Counted from the stretch's first letter, positions 54,301 through 62,668 are shown. The stretch: DNA of 64,000 bases from Halodurantibacterium flavum (GCF_042681825.1 NZ_JBHUGH010000007.1:1-64000); one strand, 5' to 3'. The notes: a model not told the origin generated them from the sequence alone. A program made the numbers and translations.

Positions 54301-55729
54301 GATACGCGCCATGCGCCTCGCCCGCGTAGATCACGGTCTCGAGTTGCGCCTCGGAGAGCAAACCATCGCGCAGGACGGCCGTTGGCAGCTTGGGGCGATA
54401 GCTGGGTTTCGGGGGGGCAACCGAGGCCATGGCAGCGGATTGCACCAGCTTCGTCGGATGCGGAGCTGCGCCGGGGATGTCGATCGCCTGCAGGCGGAAG
54501 GTCTCATAAATGGCATCTGACAGGCGCGCGCTGGCCCCGTCCTCGGTTGCATCGCGCAGGGTATAGGCGAGGTCTGCGGCCTCGATCTGCGGAGCGGTGT
54601 TGGTGGCGGGTGTTGCTGGCGTGGCGCGCGATGTGCTGATGGCTGCGCGCGTGGTGCGGGCAGGATTTCCCGGGCAGGGGGAAGAGGGGCCCTGCCCTGC
54701 TGGTGCGACCTGCGCCAGCACAAGGCGCGGGGGGACATGGGCGGTGATCAGCGACAGCAGGCTGGCGACATCAGGCGAAATCGGGCGCGCCAGATCAGCG
54801 GTTATGCCACCCCGCTCACCGCCCCGGCACTTGTCGAAGACCGAGATCCGTGTCTCGAAGCTGGTGCCGTGCTTGGCGAAGGCGGCACCGGAAACCGCAC
54901 CCGTAAAGACCAGATGCGCGGTCTCGGTCAGGCGGGCAAAGGTTTCCGCCCAGGCAGGGGCGTCGGGCGCGAAGCCCGCACCGGTGATGGCGACCAACCG
55001 TCCGCCGGGGACCAGGCGCGCGAGCGCAGAGCGCAGATGCCGGGCCGTCGCCTCGGTGGTGCGGGCGTCGACATTGGCCACCGCCGAGAACGGCGGGTTC
55101 ATCAGGATCACGCTCGGGCGCAGATCCTCGTCGAGATGATCGTCGATTTGCGCCGCGTCAAAGCCCGTGACGGGTCGGCCCGGAAACAGGCGGCGCAGAA
55201 GATCGGCGCGGGTGTCGGCAAGCTCGTTTAGCATCAGGCTGCCGCCTGCGATTTCGACGAGGATCGCAAGAAGCCCGGTCCCGGCCGATGGCTCGAGGAC
55301 GAGGTCACGCTGCGTGATCTGCGCCGCGGAAAGAGCGGCGATCCCCATTGGTAGAGGCGTCGAGAATTGCTGGAACCGCTCCATCTCCTCCGAGCGCCGG
55401 GTGTGCGTCGGCAAGAGGCCGGCCACCTTGGCGAGGATCGGCAGCAGCGCGGCAGGCGAGCCCGCCCGGGCGAGCAACGCACGGCCGAATTTCCGCAGGA
55501 AGAGGACCAGCGCCACCTCGCCCGCCTCATAGGCAAGCTTCCAGTCCCATGCGCCATCGGCATCAGAGCCGCCAAAGGCGCGCTCCATCTCGAGGCGCAA
55601 ACGCAGCGCGTCGATCTGGAAGCCTTGGGCGAGATCGGGCTGCAGCGCCTCGGCAACGGCGAGGATCGCAGGCGCGGGATCGCGAGAGAGAACAGGAACG
55701 GAAGGCGCAACAGGCGCGAGATAGGTCAT
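51365..55729 (-). CDS. Strawberry-notch-type helicase with N-terminal methyltransferase domain
   Basis: The 1454-residue protein begins with a methyltransferase-like domain: LVLEPSAGTGLLAI (motif I) and ILMNPPFS (motif IV) near residue 215. A linker follows, then the SNO-type SF2 helicase: Walker A GDGTGAGKGRQSAG (about 520), FDESHAMAN, VSATGATSVHNLAY. The helicase C4 domain has FSDAGGTGRSYHADL and AIQGLGRTNRTNQ. Such proteins are common on alphaproteobacterial plasmids and phages; the role is probably DNA modification or protection. An SOS box lies about 130 bp upstream. Confidence 0.9.
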   Translation of the reverse strand: MTYLAPVAPSVPVLSRDPAPAILAVAEALQPDLAQGFQIDALRLRLEMERAFGGSDADGAWDWKLAYEAGEVALVLFLRKFGRALLARAGSPAALLPILAKVAGLLPTHTRRSEEMERFQQFSTPLPMGIAALSAAQITQRDLVLEPSAGTGLLAILVEIAGGSLMLNELADTRADLLRRLFPGRPVTGFDAAQIDDHLDEDLRPSVILMNPPFSAVANVDARTTEATARHLRSALARLVPGGRLVAITGAGFAPDAPAWAETFARLTETAHLVFTGAVSGAAFAKHGTSFETRISVFDKCRGGERGGITADLARPISPDVASLLSLITAHVPPRLVLAQVAPAGQGPSSPCPGNPARTTRAAISTSRATPATPATNTAPQIEAADLAYTLRDATEDGASARLSDAIYETFRLQAIDIPGAAPHPTKLVQSAAMASVAPPKPSYRPKLPTAVLRDGLLSEAQLETVIYAGEAHGAYLAGSWTVDETGDMVSAAPDDAADAIRFRRGFFLGDGTGAGKGRQSAGILLDNWAQGRRKALWISKSDKLLEDAQRDWSALGQERLLVTPLSRFAQGKDIPLTEGILFTTYATLRSEERGARKSRVDQIVDWLGADFDGVILFDESHAMANAAGSKGERGDITASQQGRAGLRLQHRLPNARVVYVSATGATSVHNLAYAQRLGLWGGEDFPFSTRAEFVQAIEAGGVAAMEVLARDLRSLGLYTARSLSYDGVEYEMLEHALTPEQRGTYDAYALAFGVIHRNLSAALEAANITGESGGTLNRQAKSAARSAFESAKQRFFGHLLTSMKTPTLIAAIAADLTAGHAAVIQIVSTGEALMERRLSEIPTDEWNDVRVDITPREACLDYLAHSFPVQLYEPFTDSEGNLSSRPVTRDGQPVECREAVRRRDALIEKLASLPPVPGALDQIVQRFGTDLVAEVTGRSRRIVRKGEGSAARLVVESRAGSANLAETAAFMDDQKRILIFSDAGGTGRSYHADLGAKNQRLRVHYLLEPGWKADAAIQGLGRTNRTNQAQPPLFRPVATDVKAEKRFLSTIARRLDTLGAITRGQRQTGGQGLFRPEDNLESPYARDALRQLYRRLYRGDVAGCSLGAFEDATGLSLTDDNGLKDDLPPITTFLNRLLALTIDMQAVLFAAFEELLDQRIEGAIAAGVYDLGLETLRAESFRVTDARVIYTHPGSGAETQLLTIAEKRRNTPLSLADALDWLDDPKARLLVNSRSGRSAVQAPATSLMMDDGTIEPRLRLIRPTDASTVPMKIMEETHWLEADRAAFTAAWTAELAEVPEFTETTLHIVAGLLLPIWKQLPQDETRVYRLQTDDGQRIIGRRVSPSWVATTLAADAPQLTAAQVLALVLEGKTVVRLAEGMELHRSRVMGVNRVELSGFSEAAKDRLKADGFFSEIISWKLRLFCPTDASGIAVLERLLARCPVTGLHARGGS

Positions 55730-55856
55730 CGGGAAACTCCGGAATGAGGGACAGGATCAGGCTCGGACGCCCTCTCTCGGGCACCCTCAGGCCTGATCTT
55801 CCCCCGCCCATCTCTCCCTCTCGAACCGATGCGTTCAGTTCGCTCGGGTTGATTTT

Positions 55857-55871
55857 GTTCCTGATATGTTC
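55857..55871. promoter_or_regulatory. LexA (SOS) box, alphaproteobacterial type
   Basis: GTTC-CTGATAT-GTTC is an exact GTTC-N7-GTTC match, the direct-repeat operator of alphaproteobacterial LexA. It lies in the divergent region between the large helicase gene and the 55907 gene, 35 bp before the latter. Confidence 0.72.
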
Positions 55872-55906
55872 TATATTGGAAGCCAAGCCAGAAAGGGAGT
55901 TTCCCG

Positions 55907-56200
55907 ATGGACAGCACCACATACGCCTTGCCCGCGACGCCCAAGCAGATCGCCTATGCGCGGTCGCTCGCCCTCCGCAACAAGACCCTCCTGCCATGGG
56001 AGGTTCAGCAAGATCGGCGCTCCTTGAGCGCCTGGATCGACGCGCAGGCCAAGCTGAAGCCGGGCACGCAGGACAGCCGCCCGACATCAAAGCAGGTCGC
56101 CTTCGCCGAGCGTCTCGCCCGGATCAAACGCCGCGCCGTGCCGGATGAGTGTTTCCGCGACAAGGGGCTGATGTCGAAGTGGATCGACGGGAATAGGTGA
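55907..56200 (+). CDS. Small protein with tandem-duplicated helical motif
   Basis: The 97-residue protein consists of two similar halves: TPKQIAYARSLALRNKTLLP ... LSAWIDAQ (about 11-46) and TSKQVAFAERLARIKRRAVP ... MSKWIDG (about 60-95). The pattern recalls DUF3072-type single-strand-interacting plasmid proteins, but that is a guess. GGGAG precedes the ATG. Probably SOS-controlled by the nearby LexA box. Confidence 0.7.
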   Translation: MDSTTYALPATPKQIAYARSLALRNKTLLPWEVQQDRRSLSAWIDAQAKLKPGTQDSRPTSKQVAFAERLARIKRRAVPDECFRDKGLMSKWIDGNR

Positions 56201-56563
56201 GGACGGCACCGGCTGGCTCCGGCCTTCCGGAGCTTCTGCCATACCGCGGCTTGGCAAACCGAGCGTAGTTGCCAACCTACAGGTTGGCAGGGGCACTTTG
56301 GGAGATCAGCCTCGGTCAAGCTCCTGTCCGAAGGACCAAGGTCTGGTCGCGGCGGCACGCCGGGAGGTACACCGCTGCGACCTTCGGCAACCACCGCAAG
56401 TCGTTGCCTTCTCTCGACCCAGAGTCTTCAGATCTCCCTCCACTTGGGGCTAGTCCCTCAATTCTTTGGAAATGGTGATATTGGAGTGTCCATAGCGCTG
56501 GAAAAGCATCCTCATCAAAGAAATCTGTAGATGTCTCTTTGAAAATATGTCAATTTGGGTATC
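56201..56563. other. Gene-free region with small hairpin
   Basis: No supported gene. A perfect 8-bp stem TGCCAACC (56270-56277) / GGTTGGCA (56282-56289) with a 4-nt loop is present. The last 60 bp are AT-rich (ATGTCTCTTTGAAAATATGT) and likely hold the promoter of the following antitoxin gene. Confidence 0.45.
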
Positions 56564-57385
56564 ATGGACGCCGCAAGGTCACAGAATCTGAAGAAACTGC
56601 TCGATGCAGTGCCCGCCGGGTATCTGGTCGATGCCGCGTGGCTGGTCTCCCAAGGCATCGCCTATGAGAGCTTCCGTGACTATGTGAAGCGCGGCTGGCT
56701 CGACCGCATCACCCGAGGCGTATTCCGCCGCCCACTCCCCAGCACCGCAGCCACCCCGACATCGAACAGCATCGACTGGAAGACCTGCATCCTCTCCACG
56801 CAGCATATTATGGGCCACGACCTGCATGTGGGCGGCACCACGGCGCTCGGCGAACAGGGGCATGCCCACTATCTGCGCCTCGGCGAAAGCGGTCAGGTCT
56901 GGGTCTATGGGGAAAGTATCCCCAACTGGCTGGCGAAACTGCCGATGGATGCCACGATCAGAACCCGCCCCCGATCCTTGTTTACCGATCCGAAACTGGG
57001 CTTGATTGATGGCAAAACGACCGGCCAGCCATGGGACTGGGGTCTGACGATGTCGACGCCGGAGCGCGCGATCCTTGAGGCCATGGACGAGTTGCCCGAC
57101 CATGAAAGTTTCCACACGCTCGATATGGTCTTCGAGAGCCTGACGACCCTTCGCCCGAAACTGCTTGCCGACCTCCTCCAGGCGTGCCGCAAGATCAAGG
57201 TCAAGCGCCTGTTCTTCGTCTTTGCCGACCGCCACGACCATCCCTGGCGCAAAAGGATCGACCCGCAGGCATTCGACCTCGGCAACGGTGACCGAGCCCT
57301 GGTCCGAGGCGGGAAGATCCACCCGCGCTATCGGATCATGGTGCCGGAAGATTTCGTGAAACCGGAGGCTGACAGTGGCGCGTGA
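56564..57385 (+). CDS. Type IV antitoxin, AbiEi-like
   Basis: The 273-residue protein has an N-terminal winged-helix antitoxin domain (LVDAAWLVSQGIAYESFRDYVKRGWLDRITRGVFRRP) and the AbiEi C-terminal region (LTMSTPERAILEAMDELPDH). AbiEi represses the operon and neutralises AbiEii. ATG 56564 is preferred to an in-frame TTG 9 bp upstream. It overlaps the toxin gene by 11 bp. Confidence 0.88.
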   Translation: MDAARSQNLKKLLDAVPAGYLVDAAWLVSQGIAYESFRDYVKRGWLDRITRGVFRRPLPSTAATPTSNSIDWKTCILSTQHIMGHDLHVGGTTALGEQGHAHYLRLGESGQVWVYGESIPNWLAKLPMDATIRTRPRSLFTDPKLGLIDGKTTGQPWDWGLTMSTPERAILEAMDELPDHESFHTLDMVFESLTTLRPKLLADLLQACRKIKVKRLFFVFADRHDHPWRKRIDPQAFDLGNGDRALVRGGKIHPRYRIMVPEDFVKPEADSGA

Positions 57386-58292
57386 GACCTATGAAGCCCA
57401 AGTCGCGCTCCTGGTGCGCGTCCTGCCCCATGTCGCGGGCGAAAACGTATTCGCGCTCAAGGGTGGGACGGCGATCAACCTCTTTTACCGCGACCTGCCG
57501 CGGTTATCGGTAGATATCGACCTGACTTACCTTCCGATCAAGGAACGCGCCGAGAGCCTGGACGAGATCAATGCCGCGATGGATCGCATCGCGGCTGCCA
57601 TCGAAACCGGTATCCGCGGCGCAAAATCTCAGCGCATCCAAGGCGGCGGCGGCGGAGCCACACGGCTGCTGGCGCGCCTCGGCAATGCCGAGATCAAGAT
57701 TGAAACCTCGCCCGTCACCCGTGGCGTCGTCCACGACCCGGAAATCCGGACCGTCTCGGCCGCTGTCGAGGATGCCTATGGCTATGCTGAAATGCAGATC
57801 GTCTCGTTCGAGGATCTGTTCGCAGGCAAGCTGCACGCCGCCCTGGACCGGCAGCATCCCCGGGATCTCTACGACGTCACGCTCCTTTACGAAAACGAGG
57901 GCCTGACGCAGGACCTCTTCCAGACCTTCCTGATCTACGTCGCCAGTTCGCCCCGTCCGGCGCACGAGTTGCTCGATCCGAACCTGATCGATCTCGAGCA
58001 ACCCTACGCGCGGGAATTCGAGGGCATGACCAGATCACCCGTCCCTCTCGACACGCTTCTGGCGACGCGGCTGAGATTGATCGCCGATGTGCAATCGCGG
58101 CTCGATGACAAGGCGAGGCAGTTCCTGCTGACACTTCAAGACGGGGAGCCTGACTTTGCGGCGATAGACCGGTCGCGGGCCGCTCACCTGCCAGCCGTGC
58201 AGTGGAAACTCCTCAACTTGAACAAGCTGAAGCGCGACAACCCTGCAAAGCACGCCGCGCAGCGCGACGCCCTGCTGATGCTTCTGGGCTGA
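57375..58292 (+). CDS. AbiEii/AbiGii-type nucleotidyltransferase toxin
   Basis: The 305-residue protein has the nucleotidyltransferase core FALKGGTAINLFYRDLPRLSVDIDLTY (GGT, then DxD) and the downstream FEDLFAGKLHAALDRQHPRDLYDV. AbiEii-type toxins act on tRNA or other targets and can give abortive infection. GTG start, coupled to the antitoxin. Confidence 0.9.
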   Translation: MARETYEAQVALLVRVLPHVAGENVFALKGGTAINLFYRDLPRLSVDIDLTYLPIKERAESLDEINAAMDRIAAAIETGIRGAKSQRIQGGGGGATRLLARLGNAEIKIETSPVTRGVVHDPEIRTVSAAVEDAYGYAEMQIVSFEDLFAGKLHAALDRQHPRDLYDVTLLYENEGLTQDLFQTFLIYVASSPRPAHELLDPNLIDLEQPYAREFEGMTRSPVPLDTLLATRLRLIADVQSRLDDKARQFLLTLQDGEPDFAAIDRSRAAHLPAVQWKLLNLNKLKRDNPAKHAAQRDALLMLLG

Positions 58293-58408
58293 GCCATGCA
58301 CCGCACCGTCGCGAGGCGGGTGAGCACTGGCCCCCTGCGTCGACTGTCTTGAATTTGCCCCCCGCCTCGGAATGGGCACCAGGCAAAGCGCTGAAGCGCA
58401 CTGACGCC

Positions 58409-59002
58409 TCAGCCATGGACTATCTCTCCAACCAATCGTGCCAGCCAAGTCGGGAACTGCGGCGCAGCAGACACCAGTTCTGTCTTTGCCGTCTCCGTGA
58501 GCTTGGATCGCAGGATTTGAAGAGCTTTGGGAGCCTCATCCGGTCCAAGCCATGCCAGCGCACGGACGGCCTGGCCCGAGGTCTTGCTCCCAAGGGCCAA
58601 CTGCCAGCGCGGCGCATGACGCAGCTCGACCGCTTGCCGGCCAAGGTTCAGCACGCGGCTTCGACCGGAAGTGAGGTAAACCGACTTGACCGGCACCTGT
58701 GTCGTGAGGCCCAGAGCGTTTGCCGCAGCAGCACCGCTCGGCACAATCGTCTCGCCCCGCTGCACTGCGAGCGCTTCAATCGCCTGTTCAGCCGACGGAC
58801 TGCGCGGACCAAAGCGTGTCTGGACGGGGCGCATGTAGATGCCGCGTCCTGCTCGGATCAACTCCCCACGTGCGGCCAGACGCGACAGCGTCTGATCGAC
58901 CGCCGCGCGCGAGCCTAGGTGCAGGAGCCCCTTCGCTGCCAAGGGCACCCCCTCCGGCAACGTCGTCGCGACATTCATGATGCTCTCGGCCATGCGCTCC
59001 AT
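58409..59002 (-). CDS. Orphan antitoxin-like protein (DUF6088/AbiEi-like)
   Basis: The 197-residue protein has an N-terminal winged helix (AVDQTLSRLAARGELIRAGRGIYMRP) and the segment VYLTSGRSRVLNLGRQAVELRHAP. Proteins of this type usually pair with a nucleotidyltransferase toxin, but the neighbour on this strand is not one; the AbiEii gene is convergent. A perfect operator-like palindrome lies just upstream. Confidence 0.75.
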   Translation of the reverse strand: MERMAESIMNVATTLPEGVPLAAKGLLHLGSRAAVDQTLSRLAARGELIRAGRGIYMRPVQTRFGPRSPSAEQAIEALAVQRGETIVPSGAAAANALGLTTQVPVKSVYLTSGRSRVLNLGRQAVELRHAPRWQLALGSKTSGQAVRALAWLGPDEAPKALQILRSKLTETAKTELVSAAPQFPTWLARLVGEIVHG

Positions 59003-59013
59003 GATCGCTCCTT

Positions 59014-59041
59014 TGTCAGAAATGTGCGCAAATTTCTGACA
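59014..59041. promoter_or_regulatory. Operator-like palindrome upstream of the antitoxin
   Basis: TGTCAGAAAT (59014-59023) and ATTTCTGACA (59032-59041) form a perfect 10-bp inverted repeat with an 8-bp spacer, 12 bp upstream of the start codon. It is a likely autoregulatory binding site. Confidence 0.65.
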
Positions 59042-59059
59042 GTTTTCAACCATGCGCTC

Positions 59060-59704
59060 TCACCCGAACCGCCGCCCGGCTTCGGTAAAGGTGTACTCGT
59101 TGACGATGATCCCCTCTTCGATGGCTTCGTCCGAGGTCAGGTGGTCGTATTCAGCCTGAAGCTGGCGGTAGAGCCAGCGGGCCAGATCACGCAGCGCCTC
59201 GGTCACGATCTCCTCGGCGTCTTCGGTCGGCGGCTGCCAGGTCGGGCTGTCCCGCGTGACGTCCACCGACATCGTGTATTCGTGGTAGTAGCGCCCGCGA
59301 TGGCTGACCTCGGCGGCGAGCTGGTAGAAGTTCCGCCGCTGGATGGCCTGCAGCCGGTCGGCGATGCCGTGCAGCGTCGCGTCCGTGGGCGCGTAGTCCC
59401 GGATGCGCGTGGCCCCGCCCTTGGCGTGGGACCAGTAGCTTTCGAAGCAAGCGCCGTCGCCCTGGCTCCAGAACCCGGAGAACCAGATGCACGGCTTGGC
59501 CCGCGTCCCGCCGCCCATCAGGCGGACGGGCGTGGTTTTCAGGCGGATACCGAGGATCTCGCAGACCCTCTCAAAATCCTCATAGACCGCGTCCCACCAG
59601 TCGTCGTGTGGGCCGCGTTCGCGATACCAGCTGCGCGCCTTTTCCTTGGCGGCATCTGAAAGTTCTGGGAACTGGTAGACCGTGGTGCAGATGAGCTCAG
59701 GCAT
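59060..59704 (-). CDS. Conserved plasmid protein, sometimes annotated as stability antitoxin
   Basis: The 214-residue protein is rich in Tyr, Trp and Glu: TTVYQFPELSDAAKEKARSW, then CIWFSGFWSQGDGACFE and LARWLYRQLQAEYDHLTSDE. Similar proteins are carried by phages and plasmids. The exact function is unknown. It overlaps the upstream gene by 8 bp. Confidence 0.65.
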   Translation of the reverse strand: MPELICTTVYQFPELSDAAKEKARSWYRERGPHDDWWDAVYEDFERVCEILGIRLKTTPVRLMGGGTRAKPCIWFSGFWSQGDGACFESYWSHAKGGATRIRDYAPTDATLHGIADRLQAIQRRNFYQLAAEVSHRGRYYHEYTMSVDVTRDSPTWQPPTEDAEEIVTEALRDLARWLYRQLQAEYDHLTSDEAIEEGIIVNEYTFTEAGRRFG

Positions 59705-60116
59705 CGACGTCCTCCCCGTTCAGCGCGGCGGCAAGCCATTCCTGGCTGCTGGTCCAGCCGACGGATTTGCGCGCACCGAGATCGATGACATGCGCGCCGC
59801 CGCCGAAGGCGTCGAGGCGAGGCCGGGAGCAGGTCAGAGAATACTGAAACCCCCAGAGACCGGTGAGGTCGAGATCGTCCGCAAGGCGCAGCACGAAGCG
59901 GATGACCCCCTCGACATCGCCGTGCTCGTCGTCATGGATCCAGAGGGTGCTGCCCTCGGGCGCGTCCTGGCGCACGAGGTCGAAGCCCGCGACCTCCGGG
60001 TCGTCGGCGTCCTGATCCGCAGCGCGGAGTTCCTGAAACAGGGCGAGTGCGCGGGCGGCGTTGTCGGGGGTGCCGACGTCGAGCAGGCATGAGAAGTGGG
60101 TGAAGTAATCCGCCAT
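59697..60116 (-). CDS. Conserved hypothetical plasmid protein
   Basis: The 139-residue acidic protein (MADYFTHFSCLLDVGTPDNA ... STLWIHDDEHGDVEGVIRFV) has no signal peptide or recognisable catalytic motif. It is coupled with the following gene. Confidence 0.65.
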   Translation of the reverse strand: MADYFTHFSCLLDVGTPDNAARALALFQELRAADQDADDPEVAGFDLVRQDAPEGSTLWIHDDEHGDVEGVIRFVLRLADDLDLTGLWGFQYSLTCSRPRLDAFGGGAHVIDLGARKSVGWTSSQEWLAAALNGEDVDA

Positions 60117-60190
60117 GGGAACCTCCTGAATGGGGAAGACCCGGCCAAGAGGCCGGGCGTTGTGTTGGAATGAAGAGGTGGTTGGGGCGA

Positions 60191-60388
60191 TCAGCCGGTG
60201 GGACTTTCGCCCGCCGCATGTCGCGCGGCATGCGCGCAGAGCATCTGCCGGTAGAAGCGCTTGCGAGCTGCCCGGAAGCCGCGCACGGCGCGCGTGTCGG
60301 GGTGGAGCACCCGGACCGCAGCACGCAGGACCGCGTAGGGCGAGGCCGTCAAGGGCAGGCCGAGGCGCACATAGGTGGAGTCGGTCAT
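60191..60388 (-). CDS. Small basic conserved hypothetical protein
   Basis: The 65-residue protein (TDSTYVRLGLPLTASPYAVL ... LHPDTRAVRGFRAARKRFYR) is Arg-rich, 1 bp after the chimeric gene's stop. The composition suggests nucleic-acid contact; function unknown. Confidence 0.55.
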   Translation of the reverse strand: MTDSTYVRLGLPLTASPYAVLRAAVRVLHPDTRAVRGFRAARKRFYRQMLCAHAARHAAGESPTG

Positions 60389-60389
60389 C

Positions 60390-61520
60390 TCAGCTCACCT
60401 CGACCACGGGTGAAGCGAGATGCGGATCGACAAGCGCCTCGATCCGCTCGGCCCGACCCATCCAGGGCTCGGGCCGGATGGCCTTCACCCAGTCGGCAAA
60501 GCTCGGGATGAAGCCGAGGTCTTCCTTCACATGCTGCTCGCCGACCCAACGGGTCGGGATGATGCGCCCGGTCGAGAGTGTGAGGGTCTGACCGAAGATG
60601 GTCTCGGCCATGAATATGCCCTCGGCATGGTGACGCAGCGCCCGGTGCCGGAAGTCCGCCGTGATCTCCTTGCTCTGGTCGAACCAGGCATGCACGGCCA
60701 TGAAATCGTCGACCGTGCCGCCCCATTTCTTCACCGAGGAGAGGGCGTGGTGATAGCAACTGTCTTTCAGGAGACTGCAGAAGCGTAGTCCGTGGCGTCT
60801 CGCGCCATCGCGTTGATGATCGTGAGCAGCTTGCGGGCGCATGCTGTAATCGCAAGTTTCGGAGGCTTTCCAGAATCCTGAAGTCTGGCTCGAAACGCCG
60901 CCAACGTCGGGTCGAACCGGCTGGGGGTTGTAGACCCCGGTCGACCAGTCGAGCACGCCCGGCACCTTCCAGCGCGTGTCGCCCGTGCCGTTGCCCGCGA
61001 TGCGCTGCACCGCCTCGACCAGTTCGAAATCGTGGATGCGGCCGTAATCGGGGCCGGTCACGGCGCGCAACTCCGTGCGGCCATCTTCGGTCTCGAAGGT
61101 CTTCACCTGCTCGGCGCGGTGGTTGGTCAGACCATATTGCAGGTTTATGCCCGCCAGCGGCGCCGGCAACTGCCGCAGGTAGGACGCCGGCGCGCCGACG
61201 ATGCTGGCAAGCTGGCCGAATGCCCAGTGCGTGGGCGCGACCGGTTCCTGCGCTTTCGGCAGCATCAGGTGCAACCGTTCAGGGTTGTCGCGCGCGGCCT
61301 CGACCCGGATGTCCGCCGTCTGCACCACCCGGCTGCGGCTGCGCTCGGACCGACCCTTCACATTGGTCCAGAGATCATCGAGCGACAGATACCGCTCGTC
61401 ATCGGGCCGGTTGAACCATTCGGACGACACCCGCCCGTTCCGCTCACCCCGGCTCACATCCACCTTCCAGCCCCCCGCCCGCGCAGGTGCGACCGGATCC
61501 AGAACTTCCACAACGCCCAT
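60390..61520 (-). pseudogene. DUF932 fragment joined by an IS110 scar to a DUF6915-like domain
   Basis: An open 376-codon frame made of three pieces. Residues 1 to about 198 match DUF932 (TADIRVEAARDNPERLHLML ... VPGVLDWSTGVYNPQPV) and stop abruptly. The middle 50-odd codons are read across an IS110 remnant in the wrong frame. Residues about 253-376 match DUF6915-type proteins (CYHHALSSVKKWGGTVDDFM ... RHRALRHHAEGIFMAE ... GEQHVKEDLG). IS-mediated deletion probably fused two genes. Both original proteins are damaged, although a read-through product is possible. Confidence 0.72.
60767..60925 (-). mobile_element. 3' remnant of an IS110/IS116-family transposase
   Basis: In the frame different from the chimera, the minus strand encodes PTLAAFRARLQDSGKPPKLA and then ITACARKLLTIINAMARD, ending at TGA 60769-60767. 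This is the typical C-terminus of IS110-family transposases. Only about 50 codons remain. Confidence 0.82.
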
Positions 61521-61681
61521 CGGCTATCTCCCATGACAGGTGCCGGGAGCCACTCTCCCAGCCCTCAACCTGTCACGAAAGCAACCAACCCATCTCTGAC
61601 TCTCAGATCGCTGATGCACAGAACATCGTTGCAGACCGGGCGTTTCGGCTGAGCTTGGGCCCACCCAAACAGTCAAACGTC

Positions 61682-62068
61682 TCACCCTTTCCGGGGTACC
61701 CCCAGTTCAGCAACTGCTTCGAGAAAAGCCGTGTCGAGAACCGGGTTGTCCCATTTGTTCGATGCAGTCATCCAGCGGTCGAGATGATCCCTGAATCTCA
61801 GATCATCCCGCCTCATGTGAAACGTGAACAGGCGATTGACGATGTCCCGCATCAAGTCCGCCATCTGCGCATCATCGATATGCGACACCGTGCTCCACGG
61901 GATGGTCTGACCTGTGGCGTCGATCACGTTCACGTCCGAATAATCGCCGGTCAGCGTCACCGGCTGCTCCCCGGCGTGCAAATCCTCCAGCCGCGTGTTG
62001 CGGATGCAGATCATGGCCATGATCTTCGCGAGATCGGCGGCAATGCGTTCTTCGTCTTCGACCTTCAT
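61682..62068 (-). CDS. Conserved hypothetical protein
   Basis: The 128-residue protein starts MKVEDEERIAADLAKIMAMI and has a motif-free, mostly acidic sequence with no membrane segment. A GAGAGGA ribosome site precedes ATG 62068. The 160 bp between it and the chimera show no gene. Confidence 0.6.
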   Translation of the reverse strand: MKVEDEERIAADLAKIMAMICIRNTRLEDLHAGEQPVTLTGDYSDVNVIDATGQTIPWSTVSHIDDAQMADLMRDIVNRLFTFHMRRDDLRFRDHLDRWMTASNKWDNPVLDTAFLEAVAELGVPRKG

Positions 62069-62124
62069 GCTCAAATCCTCTCGCAGCCCCTCGCTTCGCC
62101 GCGAAGGGCTGCGAGAGCATCAGA

Positions 62125-62436
62125 TCACTCGTTCAGATAGGCGACCCAATTCTGTCGCACATGCACAATGCGCAACACCTGTAGCCACTCCTCCTCGATG
62201 CGGTAGATGATCAGATGCGATCCCGAGCGGTAAAGGCGCACGGGCGGGCGGATTTCAGTGCGTTCGCGCGCGATCCCCGGGTGCTGGACCAGCAGGTCCA
62301 TGTCCACGGCGAGCCCGCGGATATAGGTTTCTGCCTGACCAACAGACCAGGTACGCGCGGTATAAACCCAGATTGCGTCCAGATCATTCAGCGCAGCAGG
62401 TGATAGGCGATATTCAACGACCGTCGGTTCCGGCAT
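62125..62436 (-). CDS. parE: ParE/RelE-family toxin
   Basis: The 103-residue RelE/ParE-fold protein has LSPAALNDLDAIWVYTARTW, then VRLYRSGSHLIIYRIEEEWL and VRQNWVAYL. ParE toxins poison gyrase. It overlaps the antitoxin by 23 bp. Confidence 0.92.
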   Translation of the reverse strand: MPEPTVVEYRLSPAALNDLDAIWVYTARTWSVGQAETYIRGLAVDMDLLVQHPGIARERTEIRPPVRLYRSGSHLIIYRIEEEWLQVLRIVHVRQNWVAYLNE

Positions 62437-62668
62437 TCTGATCCCGCTTGCGGGCAAGAAATGCCTCAACATCCAGACGTCCTGCCGGACCGCTTGCGAG
62501 ACCCTCATCGACAAGCTGCTGCAACTCGACGATGGCCTGCTGGCGATCCTGGTCCCGGCGGATCAGATCGCGCACATAATCGCTGGCGTTGCTGTAGCGC
62601 CCATCTTGTGTCTGGGCCTCGACCCAGGCCTTCATCGGGTCCGGCAAAGAAACATTCATCGTGGCCAT
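62414..62668 (-). CDS. parD: ParD-family antitoxin
   Basis: The 84-residue ribbon-helix-helix protein starts MATMNVSLPDPMKAWVEAQT, with YSNASDYVRDLIRRDQDR typical of ParD. It neutralises ParE and represses the operon. ATG 62668 is preferred. Confidence 0.92.
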   Translation of the reverse strand: MATMNVSLPDPMKAWVEAQTQDGRYSNASDYVRDLIRRDQDRQQAIVELQQLVDEGLASGPAGRLDVEAFLARKRDQNAGTDGR

